Position numbers and translations under genes: made by a program | Shown here: positions 22,938 through 32,972 of the stretch, piece by piece | Layout: every line of letters starts with the position of its first letter | How positions within the stretch are numbered: the first letter of the stretch is position 1 | Assembly (NCBI GenBank): GCA_019828595.1 | Contig: JAHQRK010000002.1 | Location: 1,612,001 to 1,676,000 of the forward strand | Origin: Aphanomyces cochlioides | Taxonomy: Eukaryota; Oomycota; Saprolegniomycetes; Saprolegniales; Verrucalvaceae | Direction of reading: 5' to 3' | DNA: 64,000 nucleotides | The notes under the pieces: model-generated | The model's database searches: none | The model's input: the letters and a program-made list of their open reading frames with translations, nothing else | Told to the model about the DNA's origin: nothing

Positions 22938-24549
22938 ATGTCTCGCCAAGGACGACGTGGAGCGGGCGAGCAATCCATCATGAAGCGGCGAGACCGCGAG
23001 GATTCTCTTGCGATGTATAGCGGCATTGTCCAAGGGCTGTCGCACATGAACGCCCGTGCCGACTGGGAGACGAAACTTCACGAGAAATCGCGCCAACGAG
23101 AGACCAAAGTCGTCTTTGAACAGTTGAAGAATCAAGACGAGTCGAATCTTGCGTCGCGGCGGCTGCAGCTTGCCGCGCTCTACAATGCCGAGATGGAAAC
23201 ATGGAAGCAACTGTGTTTGGCCAACGTCGAGACGCCCGAAGAGCGCAAGCAAAAGATGATCGCTCGCGCCACAGAGCTCAAACAACGACGAGAAGCCGCT
23301 CGTAAAGCATTTGTGGATGAGAAGCGCTTGCAGCAGTACAGAGAGAGCTGCGACGACAATCGATCGATCGAGTCCGCCTACGTCGTTGCTCAAGTCGTCC
23401 AAGGTAACGCTTTCCATTCCTCGTGTCATTATTTGAGGTGTGTAGAGCGCGAGAAACAACTCCAAGAGCGCGAGCGCAAACTCCAAGAGGAGCGAGAATT
23501 CGAAGCAAAGATGGCTGAGCTATGGGCGCTCGATAAAGCCAAGAAAGACGCACGGGAACAAGCCGACATGGAGCGCATTCGCATCAACAACGACGAAGTG
23601 AAGAGCATCCTCGACGTCCAAGTTTCGCTCTGTCATGCCCGCGAGGTCTCCTTCACGTTCCCTTCTTCCTCGTTGATCTCTGTGGTTTCTGGTACCGTAG
23701 ACGGAAGATCTCGCGGCGAAAGAAGCGGAGGATCGCGAATTGCTCGCGACGTGGAAGCTCCACGAGCAGATTGAAACCGAGTTGGAAGTTGAAGCGAAGC
23801 GGAAAGCAATCGCGCGCGCGACAGACGTCAAGAAATTCAACCAAAAGCGCGCCGAGATGGCGGAGCGAGAGGCACGGCGCGAGCGCGAGTACGACACGAA
23901 GCTTTTAAAGCTCGCGCTGCAGAAAGAAGCCGACGCGGAAGCGCGGGAAAGGCAGCTCCAGGAGAAATTCAAACGCGACCAACTCGAGTACCAAGCGATG
24001 CTGCGGCAGCAAATGGCGACGGAAGCGGAGGATTTGAGCTATCTTGATGCGATTCGAAAGAAGATGGAAGACGAAGTGTGGGCGAAACGCGATGCCGGTA
24101 CGTCCCTCGTCTCCCGTGCTCTCTTCATGGAACTGTTTTGATGACTAGAGCACCGCGCGGAGCAAGACGCGCGGGAAGAATTGCTCGCGCAAGTCGTCCA
24201 GTCGCGCCAAGAACAAATCATCCGCAAAGGACAGATCAAGCAGCAGGATACCGCCAACGACGCCGCGTACATGGCGCGCATGCAGCGGGAATCGGACGAA
24301 GCATTGCAGAAAGAATTGCTCGAGCAGGAGAAGCGCAAGGAGGAAGCAAAGCGCCATCAAGCAGATCTCATGGCGCAAAAAGCCGCGGCGAAACTCGCGG
24401 CCGAGAAGCAAAAGCAAGCCGAATTCCTCGACATGAAGCGTATGACACTGACGGAGAAACAGCATCAAGCCAAGCTGGCAGCGCTCGCCAAGCAGCCACC
24501 CGTCTTCAACTACCGAAGAAAGACGTCCGAGTGGTATTTTGATACGTAG
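22938..24549 (+). CDS. CFAP53: Cilia- and flagella-associated protein CFAP53 (TPH domain)
   Basis: Four exons (22938-23403, 23446-23621, 23701-24097, 24149-24549) give 479 aa, close to animal CFAP53. The protein is almost entirely charged helix, the trichohyalin-plectin-homology (TPH) type, with EERKQKMIARATELKQRREA and QYRESCDD resembling the CFAP53 core. CFAP53 is a microtubule inner protein of axonemal doublets and is also needed for left-right patterning in animals. The first intron (42 nt) has no in-frame stop, so retention would add 14 residues. The ATG at 22938 is the first in frame. Assignment among TPH proteins (CFAP45, MNS1, CFAP53) rests on length and the segments quoted. Confidence 0.7.
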
Positions 24550-24623
24550 TTGCCGCAGTCCATGCCGTCTTCGCCGCCGAGATCACCGCTAAAATAGCAT
24601 TTTAACCAGTTAAGAGAGATTTA

Positions 24624-25687
24624 TCAAGCAAGAGAGAGCACGTGGTTGCATTCTCGAGCAAAGTCCGAGAGATTCACGCGACCGCGCTTACGCAGATACG
24701 CTGCCAAGCGATCCATTTGGCTGTCTGTGATGGAAATAAACTTGCCGCGGTCGTCAAGAAGACCAGAGAGACGACCGTCTTGGACCAACGACTCGACGCG
24801 AGCGATCGCTTCTTTGGTTTGGAGACCGAATTCCATGGCCACGTCCTCCATGACGACAACTTTTGCAGACTTGTTCGACAGATGAGGGAAAGGGAGAGAG
24901 GTTGAGGTGTACCTGAATGTAATTGATGAAGTCTTGCAAGCGCGCGGGATTTTCGTCGTCTTCCAGCATAGAAGAGCCTGCCTCGTCGATGGAAAACATG
25001 GATTTCCACTTGTCAAACTCTTGTTGTGCTTGCTCTTGCTGTGCACGTTGCAGCTCTTCCAACACGCGTTCCTTTTCGGCTTCTTCAAGCTCTTGCTCGT
25101 CGAGTTTTGCCTTGTAAGCCTAGAAGACTTTGTGACGCCCGACGATGTATATGGAGAGCACCTTTTCCTTTGCTTCGCGTTGTCGCTGGAGCTCTTCCCG
25201 TCGCGATTCTTCAAACTGTACGGAAAGAATCACAATAAGAATACGTTTGAGTAAAGGATTGTTTGACCTTGCGCATAGCTTCACGTTCTTGTCGCTTAAG
25301 TTCCTTTTGCATTTCCTTCTTGGTCGTTGCAGTTCTAAACCTCTCGAATCAACAACATGGCATCAAACACGCCTGATTACAGTACCTCGCTGCTTGATCA
25401 ACATCACCTAGATCGTCTTCTTCATCGTCTAGATTGTCTCCATCTACATTCTGGACTCCTTCTTGGTCCATTTCAGCTTGGTTGTGTTGTCGACGACGTC
25501 TTTGGCGCAAACCTTCCAAACCGCGTCGTCTTGCTCGACCTGGTCGTTCTAAATCGTCTGCATGGTCATCCTGACGCTCACTCGCCTCGCTTTGGCCTCG
25601 GAAGTACCCAACAACGTACAGAATCGTCACAAAAGTGAGCGCTAAGCCAGCGACTGCCAGCACGAGAAGCACAACATCCACATACAT
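24624..25687 (-). CDS. DDRGK1: DDRGK1 / UFM1-binding protein UFBP1
   Basis: Five exons on the minus strand (25687-25386, 25334-25268, 25215-25162, 25119-24913, 24869-24624) give 291 aa. The N-terminus MYVDVVLLVLAVAGLALTF is a signal anchor. An Arg/Asp-rich linker and a long charged helix (KKEMQKELKRQEREAM) come next, then the PCI/winged-helix end with the name-giving motif LLDDRGKFISI and RGRVNLSDFARECN. DDRGK1 anchors the UFM1 E3 ligase UFL1 to the ER, where it UFMylates ribosomes during ER-phagy and translocation stalls. It ends 74 bp from the convergent CFAP53 stop. Confidence 0.93.
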
Positions 25688-26143
25688 TTCCCTTGAGCTT
25701 GAAAATTTCAAAATGAAAGTCTCACTTTAACATTTGCTCAAATCCAGAAAGGACATCAAAAGGAAGATCTCAAGGAACGGAGCGAACCAAGAGCCCTGGA
25801 GAGGTCCAGAGGAGTGCTTCCATGCCATTTGGATGACACGTAAGAAATGAGAGATTTTCTACGTCGCAGCAGAGTGGAATCCTTTAAGTCTGCTCTGTCA
25901 TTGCACGCTGATCGCCATGAGAAGAAGGCGAAGCGTTTCCTTCGAAATGCGCCAAGGCAATGGATGTCAGCAGGTAGAATGGGCAACAACGGCAGAGAAC
26001 TGGCAATTATTCATTGCTCTCGACAATGCAATTAACAGTTTCAAGTTCCATGGATGCTAAAAGGCTGCCAAGATATCGAAGCGTAAGACCAAGTTCGTAT
26101 AAAAGGGATGGAATCGACAGATACATGATATGCATGTTTATCC
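25688..26143. other. Spacer with ambiguous coding-like sequence
   Basis: A 456-bp interval between the DDRGK1 start and the glycine C-acetyltransferase stop. On the plus strand there are coding-like fragments (for example VEWATTAENWQLFIALDNA before a stop near 26060) and possible splice sites, but no start codon or consistent phase, so no gene is called. Confidence 0.3.
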
Positions 26144-27477
26144 TTACAAATTAGAAAGAAGGTTGCGCGCTTTGCCACACGTAATGAAAGCTTCGACACA
26201 TCGATCGACATCTTCAATCGAGTGGGCAGCCGAGATTTGAACACGAATGCGAGCTTTGCCTTTAGGCACGACGGGATAGCTGAAGCCAATGACGTAAATC
26301 CCGCGCTCGAGCATATCATCCGCCAACTGGGATGCCAGACGAGCATCACCGACCATGACAGCAACAATCGGATGATCCCTACGTTTGATTCTTCGATGAG
26401 ATCTATTTGTTAAGAGGTTTCCTTACCGCTGGCCGGTCAAGGTGAAGCCTGCTTTCGTCATCGCGTCTCGGAAACGATGTGTGTTACGGCGAATTGTGTC
26501 GACATAATGCGACGAACGATTGAGCAGCTCGAACACTTTCAGCGACGCACCCACTACAGCTGGAGCGACCGAATTCGAGAACAAATATGGCCGCGCACGC
26601 TGACGCAAAATGTCAATCACTTGTTGTCGCCCTGTGGTGTAGCCGCCTGTGCCACCACCCAATGCTTTTCCTAACGTCGAGTTGATGATCTAATGACGAC
26701 ACGTTTAGTCAAAGTCTCGTCCATCGTCGAGTACATCAATGCGACCACGCACGCCGCAATATTCATCGCTTCCTCGACCAGTCGCGCCAAAAATGCCTGT
26801 CGCGTGGCATTCATCGATGAAGACTTGGGCATTGTACCTAATCGAGGATTAAATATTCCTGAGAACACGACAAGATGGACGTACTTTTGCGCCAAGTCAC
26901 AAATACCACGAAGTGGCGCGACGTCGCCATCCATGCTGAATGCGCCATCTGTGGCAATGAGCCGTGTGCGGCAATGCTGTGTCGCCTTCAGTTTTTCTTC
27001 CAAATCGGCCAAATCCATGTGCTTGTAGCGATGGCGCTCGGCTTTGCAGAGGCGAATGCCGTCAATGATGGAGGCGTGGTTGAGTTCATCGGAGATGACA
27101 GCATCTTCGCTGTTGAGGATAGCTTCAAAAAGACCTGCATTTGCATCAAAGCAAGATGGAAAGAGAATCGTATCGTCCGTGCCGTGGAAGTCGGCAATCA
27201 CGCGCTCGAGTTGCTTGTGAATATCTTGAGTGCCGCAAATGAAGCGGACGGAGCTGAGTCCAAATCCATGCGAATCCAATGCAGCTTTGGCGGCTTCAAC
27301 AACTTCATGATGATTCGAAAGCCCCAGATAGTTGTTGGCGCAGAAGTTGAGAACATCTTGCTTTGCCACTGTGATAGTAGGGCCTTGGGCAGACGTAATC
27401 ACGCGCTCCTTCTTGAACGTTCCAGCATCTTGGATTTCTTTCAATTCCGCGGCAAGCCGCTCGGTCAAGTTCGACAT
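26144..27477 (-). CDS. Glycine C-acetyltransferase (2-amino-3-ketobutyrate CoA ligase)
   Basis: Four exons on the minus strand (27477-26885, 26837-26735, 26689-26427, 26378-26144) give 397 aa, the normal length. It is a fold-type I PLP enzyme: [39 protein letters not shown], the D..HA PLP-aspartate motif in FIDECHATG, and the PLP lysine in [29 protein letters not shown] is specific to the KBL branch of alpha-oxoamine synthases. With threonine dehydrogenase it splits threonine into glycine and acetyl-CoA, usually in mitochondria. No clear presequence precedes [13 protein letters not shown], so targeting is uncertain. Confidence 0.93.
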
Positions 27478-27950
27478 CTTTCAATAATGATCTCAAGGTA
27501 GATTGGATGGCCATGTCAATCATTCTTAATTAACTCACAAAATTTATATATATATATTTTCACAAGTATCTATATATAGAGTATATTTTGTATTGCTTCT
27601 CGTACTATGTGTGAATATTTGCTATAAGTATTTATTTATACAGTTTCGAATAATTTAACTTCATACCGCTATTTTTGATTCAAATATTTGTTCTTTGAAT
27701 AATTCATGATATTAATTATTACAGTTTATAAATTAGAAGAGTAATTTTTGACGTTATATTTTTACGTAGGTCGTTAAATGTTAGTTGACGCTCGACTCAT
27801 AACGAAAGGAAGATTTTATTGAAAAATATCTGGTCGCTAATTGTTATAGTCATGGTATATACTAACAAAAAGAAGTCAATTATTGGTCACCATTAGTTAG
27901 AATGAAGGAAACTGAGGTCACACAATTGCTGTCTTTTTGTCTGGCTGGTC
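27478..27950. other. AT-rich divergent spacer with TATATA runs
   Basis: About 470 bp separating two divergent genes. It has an alternating TA run near 27545-27560 and is otherwise AT-rich; no gene, RNA or clear motif is seen. Confidence 0.5.
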
Positions 27951-28331
27951 ATGGCGTTGCGTTTGGCTGCGGAGAAGTTGGGGGGATCAAACCCTGCCGT
28001 GACTTTGTATCGTCAAATCACCAAGCAGGTGCCGCGTGTGTTGACTCTATATGATATCAACATGGAACCTTCGGAAGCTCGATTGGCAGTCCAAGCGTTC
28101 TTTCGCAAGAATGCTGACGTGAAGGATCCTCGTGTCGTCGACATGCTTATTACCAAGGCTGGCATGGAATTGGAAGAAACTTTGATGCAGTGGAAGCAAA
28201 AGGCACACTTGGAAACGTTGTTGGACAGCGGTCTCAAGCTCAAGAACGAAAAACTCAAAGTGGTCGACGAAGACGAAGAAGGCTTGGCTAATTTCTTTGC
28301 CGGCGTCAAGGATATCAAGGACGAAAACTAA
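27951..28331 (+). CDS. NDUFA6: Complex I LYR subunit NDUFA6 (B14)
   Basis: A single exon of 126 aa. The LYR motif is at residues 19-21 (TLYRQITKQVP). RVLTLYDI, EARLAVQAFFRKNADVKDP and the diagnostic MELEETLMQWKQKAH match NDUFA6. LYR proteins receive or bind the mitochondrial acyl carrier protein; NDUFA6 sits in the peripheral arm of NADH:ubiquinone oxidoreductase near the quinone site and is needed for activity. The acidic C-terminal tail (VVDEDEEG) is extra relative to animals. High confidence despite the short length, because the conserved block is long and continuous. Confidence 0.92.
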   Translation: MALRLAAEKLGGSNPAVTLYRQITKQVPRVLTLYDINMEPSEARLAVQAFFRKNADVKDPRVVDMLITKAGMELEETLMQWKQKAHLETLLDSGLKLKNEKLKVVDEDEEGLANFFAGVKDIKDEN

Positions 28332-28757
28332 TACATTCCTCTTTCGATCTGTGTTTATATCAGAGCCTCCATTCACATCATTGGTGGCCCGAATACTCAC
28401 TGCACCTTGAGCTCTTGTCCTATGTATCGTTTTGACAGTGACAAATGATTTCTGCAAGATCCTGTAGCTTACAATCGACATCGCTAAGTATGCTCCTAGA
28501 CTGAGTCGAAATAGCTTCTCGAGCATGCTTGTCGATCCCATGCAGCAGACATGAACTAAAGCATGGAATGGGTAATGAAGGGGTTCAGCGGACACAGCAA
28601 TCAGCCGAGTGAGCGTTAGCATCCTTGCATACCAGACATCTTCGTCCTTTGTTCATGACGTGTGTTAGTGGCAACAGGGTCAGAAGCATCAAACTCTTTC
28701 TGGGTTTCACAAGAGAGCATACATCCACACACTTAAAACTGTCCTAACTCTAACTGC
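28332..28757. other. Convergent 3' spacer, nothing recognised
   Basis: About 430 bp between two gene ends. Open frames on either strand have no homology and no clear splice signals. Confidence 0.45.
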
Positions 28758-31040
28758 TTACTTTGGCGCTGGCATGGCCGTGCTGGACACTTTCTCTTGA
28801 GTGGCAGCTGCTTTGTTAAGCAGTTGCTGCATTGTGGTCGCTGCCTTCCGTAAATCCAAATCTTCATCCAGTGGCTGCGAATACACAGACGTCGTCATGG
28901 GTACACTTACTGTCGTCGTTGTGAGTTCGCCGGTCGCTTCCGCATTGTGTCGAAGAGTGTTGTTTTCAATTCCACGCAACGCAAGGTTCGCAAGATTTTG
29001 CAAGAAGTTGAGTTGATCACCCGTCAATTCTTTGCGAGCAACTTGGTCGGCGACGGAAAAAGAGCCAACAACGAGTCCATCAGACGTCACAAGTGGAATG
29101 CCCACATAAAACTGAATGTTGCCTTCCACAACAAGTGGATTGTGCACAAAGCGAACGTCTTGCGTCGCGTCCAGGATAATCGTCGGCGATGTGCTCATGA
29201 TGGTATGCGCGTCAAATAAAATGTTGCGAAGCACTTCCCGTTTTGCAAGTCCAAGTTTGGCTAGCATGAAGCCCGTCTTGTCGCCAATCACACAAATGGC
29301 AGCAATAGAGCAGCTCAAAGTCGTCGAAGCAACGTCCACCATGTCTTGGAATTGGTTATCTGGATCCATCAAGTACAAGCTGCGAACTTTGAGAAGACGC
29401 GCGGCTTCATTTCGCGGCACAGGGGCTTTCGGCCATTCTTGTCGCTGCGAATAACTAAGCGCGTACGAGAATGTTGAGTTTTCGCGGATCACGAGATCAG
29501 ACACAGGTGCCGATGACGATGGAGCAGCAGGCAATAAGGTCATCACAGTCGAAGGCAGGGTGCGCGTGTCAATTTGGTCGAGCAAGATCATATCACTCGA
29601 AGTTGATTGGACCTTGGGTGTCTGGGCGACTGCCGCTGGGCTGCGGTAGTTAGCTGACACGGGCGATGGGACGTAATTTTGGATAACCTTGGGAGAAGCC
29701 GTCTCGAACCCTTCGTGGATGATCTCTTTTTGTTTGGCTTGGTAGGCTTCCGTGTAGTCGAGACCATTGCTGTCCGTGGAGGATACTGAGCCGCCACCGC
29801 CATTTAACAGCGAATTGCTAGAGCTGGACGAAGTCATGGCACGCGCCTTGGCGGGAACAAAGCCGTTGCTGCTGGTGCTTGAATTGCGCGTCGTAGATGT
29901 GACTGAAGAGGCGCTAGAGCACTGCAGACAGATGCGCACATCTCTGTTGACACCATTCTGTCGCACAGACTTCATCTGAGAGCATTTGCCGCAGACAACA
30001 TCGCCACAGACGCGGCAATGGTGCTTTCGACGCAACATGGAAAACTTGACAAGACAAATGAAGCAGCAATGGCCGTCCTTCGTAAATTCGTGGCGTGCCA
30101 ACAAAGTCTGCTCCGAGAGATGCTTTGTCATCAGAGTTGATGAAATTTCAGAGACACACATAAGCAATTTGGTCATCCAGGCCTTAGTCAAATTCGACAC
30201 GGCTGATCGTCCTGGATGTGACTCGGACAAGTAAAAGGAAACCTTGAGTGAGTCGTTCGTGGCGGAATCCTCAATCACAAAGCCGCAACGTCGAAACTTG
30301 AGGCGGACAACGTTTTGTGACTCTGGAAGTGGTCCACATCCATCAAATTCAATACTTTCCCAAATACTCGCACCAACATAAGAGCCAGCACCGCCTTGGA
30401 AATCGGCATCCATGCTGGAATCGCGGCCAAAGCAATCACCATACTTCAAAAAGACATAGTCGCGATGGGGCAAGTGTGGCTTGGAGCTTTGGAGGGCCAT
30501 CCAGTTGACAGTGAGGCTTTCATTTGGTCGAGTAACGTCTTTTGGAGAGGAGTACAAGACGACACCATCGAGGAAAAGTGGGCCAAAGATATCACCCATC
30601 GTGTCACGAAAACTCGTCGTCGTTGGCATGTCCATGAGGTTCATCACGTCGTGAATGGTAGCTTTTGGTGTCAAGACAACGGCTCGCATCGTGTAAAATT
30701 CTTGTTCAACCAATTCAAAGAGCTGAACGCCTTTCTGTTCTTTCACAGGCATCATGTCAAATTCGGAGATGAGGGCATCGGCGCGTGATTGTCCAAGGTA
30801 GCGTAAATCTCGCTCAATGTCTTCGGTGATTTTGATTTTGAACATCTTTTCGACCATGGGGAATAAATAGAGAGAGTTCCCCTGCGACGAAGACGTCGGG
30901 ATGCTTCCTGTCGATCCAATCGACGTTGCAGAACTGACGCTCATGCCTGGTTGAGAAATTGTGCGCGTGCGGTCGTTGTCACTTGAAGCTTTGAAAGCAG
31001 ATTGATTGTCGATTACACCTGCGTAACTCGCGTAGTTCAT
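28758..31040 (-). CDS. FYVE zinc-finger protein with START-like N-terminus and GAF C-terminus
   Basis: A single exon of 760 aa. Residues ~95-310 have the layout of the divergent START-like domain common in oomycete FYVE proteins (SLTVNWMALQ, RDYVFLKYGD). The FYVE finger is at ~325-380: CFICLVKF, the RRKHHCRVCG basic motif, VCGKCS and VRICLQC supply eight zinc ligands, so PI3P binding on endosomes is expected. A Ser-rich linker follows, then a GAF-like domain at ~565-705 (SIAAICVIGDKTGFML, VGIPLVTSDGLVVGSFSV). The GAF ligand is unknown. START-FYVE proteins are heavily expanded in oomycetes; a second lies at 48-50 kb. PI3P made by the Vps34 complex (UVRAG homologue at 1-585) would be its membrane signal. 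Confidence 0.85.
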   Translation of the reverse strand: MNYASYAGVIDNQSAFKASSDNDRTRTISQPGMSVSSATSIGSTGSIPTSSSQGNSLYLFPMVEKMFKIKITEDIERDLRYLGQSRADALISEFDMMPVKEQKGVQLFELVEQEFYTMRAVVLTPKATIHDVMNLMDMPTTTSFRDTMGDIFGPLFLDGVVLYSSPKDVTRPNESLTVNWMALQSSKPHLPHRDYVFLKYGDCFGRDSSMDADFQGGAGSYVGASIWESIEFDGCGPLPESQNVVRLKFRRCGFVIEDSATNDSLKVSFYLSESHPGRSAVSNLTKAWMTKLLMCVSEISSTLMTKHLSEQTLLARHEFTKDGHCCFICLVKFSMLRRKHHCRVCGDVVCGKCSQMKSVRQNGVNRDVRICLQCSSASSVTSTTRNSSTSSNGFVPAKARAMTSSSSSNSLLNGGGGSVSSTDSNGLDYTEAYQAKQKEIIHEGFETASPKVIQNYVPSPVSANYRSPAAVAQTPKVQSTSSDMILLDQIDTRTLPSTVMTLLPAAPSSSAPVSDLVIRENSTFSYALSYSQRQEWPKAPVPRNEAARLLKVRSLYLMDPDNQFQDMVDVASTTLSCSIAAICVIGDKTGFMLAKLGLAKREVLRNILFDAHTIMSTSPTIILDATQDVRFVHNPLVVEGNIQFYVGIPLVTSDGLVVGSFSVADQVARKELTGDQLNFLQNLANLALRGIENNTLRHNAEATGELTTTTVSVPMTTSVYSQPLDEDLDLRKAATTMQQLLNKAAATQEKVSSTAMPAPK

Positions 31041-32972
31041 ACACTCGCTGAGTCAGTTCCGTGGACAGCGACGCGATCGATCACAGAGAGAGGTCGCTCG
31101 TCGGTCCCTTTCGAGTGGCACAGAAACAAATGCTGGTACGAGTCAGTTGCGCCTTCTGGGCTGGGCAGCTCATACTTAATTTTTGTATGCACTGAGAAAT
31201 GATTTTGATTGGATAAAATTACAAATCATTAACCAATTAAATGTCTCTATTCTCTCAATCTTGCACTTGATTGGATGATTTGAAGACTCCTCTGCAGATG
31301 TCGTCGTCCCACACTTTGTTCTCCAGATCCCCTGATCTGTTGCGGAGGTGCGTCCTCGAGCCTCCACGTGAAAACGACATGGAGAAGTGACATGGATTTC
31401 GTCTCGATCTTTATGACGACGCAAACCCCTGAGGCGGATGTCCATGGGTGCACTGACGATAGCGTTATTTATATAGATGCCAAAACGACGTGAGAAAGTC
31501 GGAGATGAAACGACGTCCTTGGAGAAACTGAAGGAAAGGTGGAGATGGGCAAGCCGAACACACCGGCACACACACCCAATAGATCACTGAAAGAAAGGGC
31601 GCATGGATGAAGAGTACCAGCGACGAACCATTGTCTACGTCATAGAGAAGAATGGATACACACAGCTGGGGCATGCTGGCAGCGCTCTCACGCAACTCCA
31701 AACTCGTCATATGCCAGAAAATTACTCACACCATGTTTAGTACATGTTTCGAGCGTTCACTTTTGATACAGGAATTAATCTGGTCGCAATCCTTGATAGC
31801 GTGCACACAGGTGGCGCAGCGGCTAATATGAGCGAGAGACGAGCAGGACTCTTCAGTCGAGCCCTCTCTCATGAGGGCGAGAGAGGTGGGGGTAATATCT
31901 TGGTACCATTACGAATATCATGCCCGCATTTCATGCCCCACCAAGAGCGAATATACCATCGTACAAAACATGTGGAGGGGTTCAGAACGAGCCGTTCTTG
32001 CATCTGTGTGGCTTTTCCAAAGAGGGATGTGCTCTGCGTCCTCCTCGAGTGTTGTTTTGGCGATGCTGCTGAGCTGGTTTGTGCGTGCGTGCGTTGGGTG
32101 ATCTCGCTGCCATCAAAGTTACCCACCATGTGTTTGACTTTCCCTCGTAAAAAAAGATACCATGAGTCGTCCGCTGCTGTACGACAGGAAATCAAAGACA
32201 TCGTGGTGACTGACCGCCTTACAACATTGCAGACGTACTGTACAATGCCCATCACAACAGACTATCCGTGCACGTCAAACTCGACATTCGATCAACCTTC
32301 AGCTGGATGTTCCAAGTCTTGAGAATTTTAGAGCGACTCGAGAAGATCTCAGAATGCATGATATGTGACTCTTTCCCGCCATGGCTGTGCAAGACGAAGA
32401 ACAGTCGCAAGTTGAATTTCCAGTCTGCAAATCGATTGACGCATGTCGTGGGGATATTTCACTTGGGTGTGATCCACTGTGTGACTTTTCCTGCACGTGA
32501 TTTTGTATAGAAATGACATTCTCGCTCGCAAGGCCTTGCAAAAGGTACTTCATTCAGCAACATTGCACAAAGAAAATAATGTACTCGTACCTTCGCCATT
32601 GACCACATAGTATCAACCAATCTGCGCCATGCAACTGCAGAGCTGCTCGGTTTCTTCCTTCTGCTCTTGAGTCTCAACAATTTGGGGCGTTCAACAACTG
32701 ACCTCCAGTTGTGACTTCACAATGAATCGAGAATTCGTTGGAACGAAGACCTCCAGTGGGTGCACGACGGGATTGCGTGAAGGTCGACTGAGGCAGGTTG
32801 GAGATTGTGATATCGTTTCAGCAGAACACCGTAAACAAAACGTCCGAAAATCTCCCAAAGGAATGAAATGTAGAGAATGAAGACAAGAGCGATTGATGGA
32901 TGTGAGAACTGTACAAGACGGCAGAATAAATAGTTTCAAGAATTGAAACGATAATTGAATTGGATTCAATTC
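31041..32972. other. Gene-poor 1.9-kb spacer with uncertain coding fragments
   Basis: The largest interval without a confident gene. On the minus strand around 31710-31176 two open stretches could be joined by an intron with a pyrimidine-rich acceptor (ending CACCTTTCCTTCAG), but the product resembles nothing. A 61-codon spliced frame exists on the plus strand at 32381-32610 (listed separately). ATTGG/CCAAT boxes occur near 31210-31275. No tandem repeats, tRNA or transposon ends were found by eye. Confidence 0.4.
32381..32610 (+). CDS. Possible small two-exon gene, unknown
   Basis: A start with good context (CGCCATGGC) opens a frame that, across a 44-nt GTGTGA..ATAG intron (32467-32510), gives 61 aa in exact phase: MAVQDEEQSQVEFPVC, then DISLGNDILARKALQKV and a short tail. 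The intron length fits the local rule and the first half is soluble and helical. There is no recognised family, and the minus strand is also open here, so it may be chance. Confidence 0.22.

Noticed and set aside
25740..26060. Small plus-strand gene between DDRGK1 and glycine C-acetyltransferase
   Set aside because: Some fragments look coding, but there is no start codon and splice phases conflict.
27540..27565. TA run as a possible transposon end or origin
   Set aside because: It is a simple TA microsatellite in an AT-rich spacer with no inverted repeats around it.
28047..28622. A ~190-codon minus-strand frame overlapping NDUFA6
   Set aside because: It is antisense to a well-conserved gene and has no recognisable domain.
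31744..32322. A ~190-codon plus-strand frame and its minus-strand counterpart
   Set aside because: Cys-rich, odd composition, no homology and open on both strands; likely chance in the spacer.
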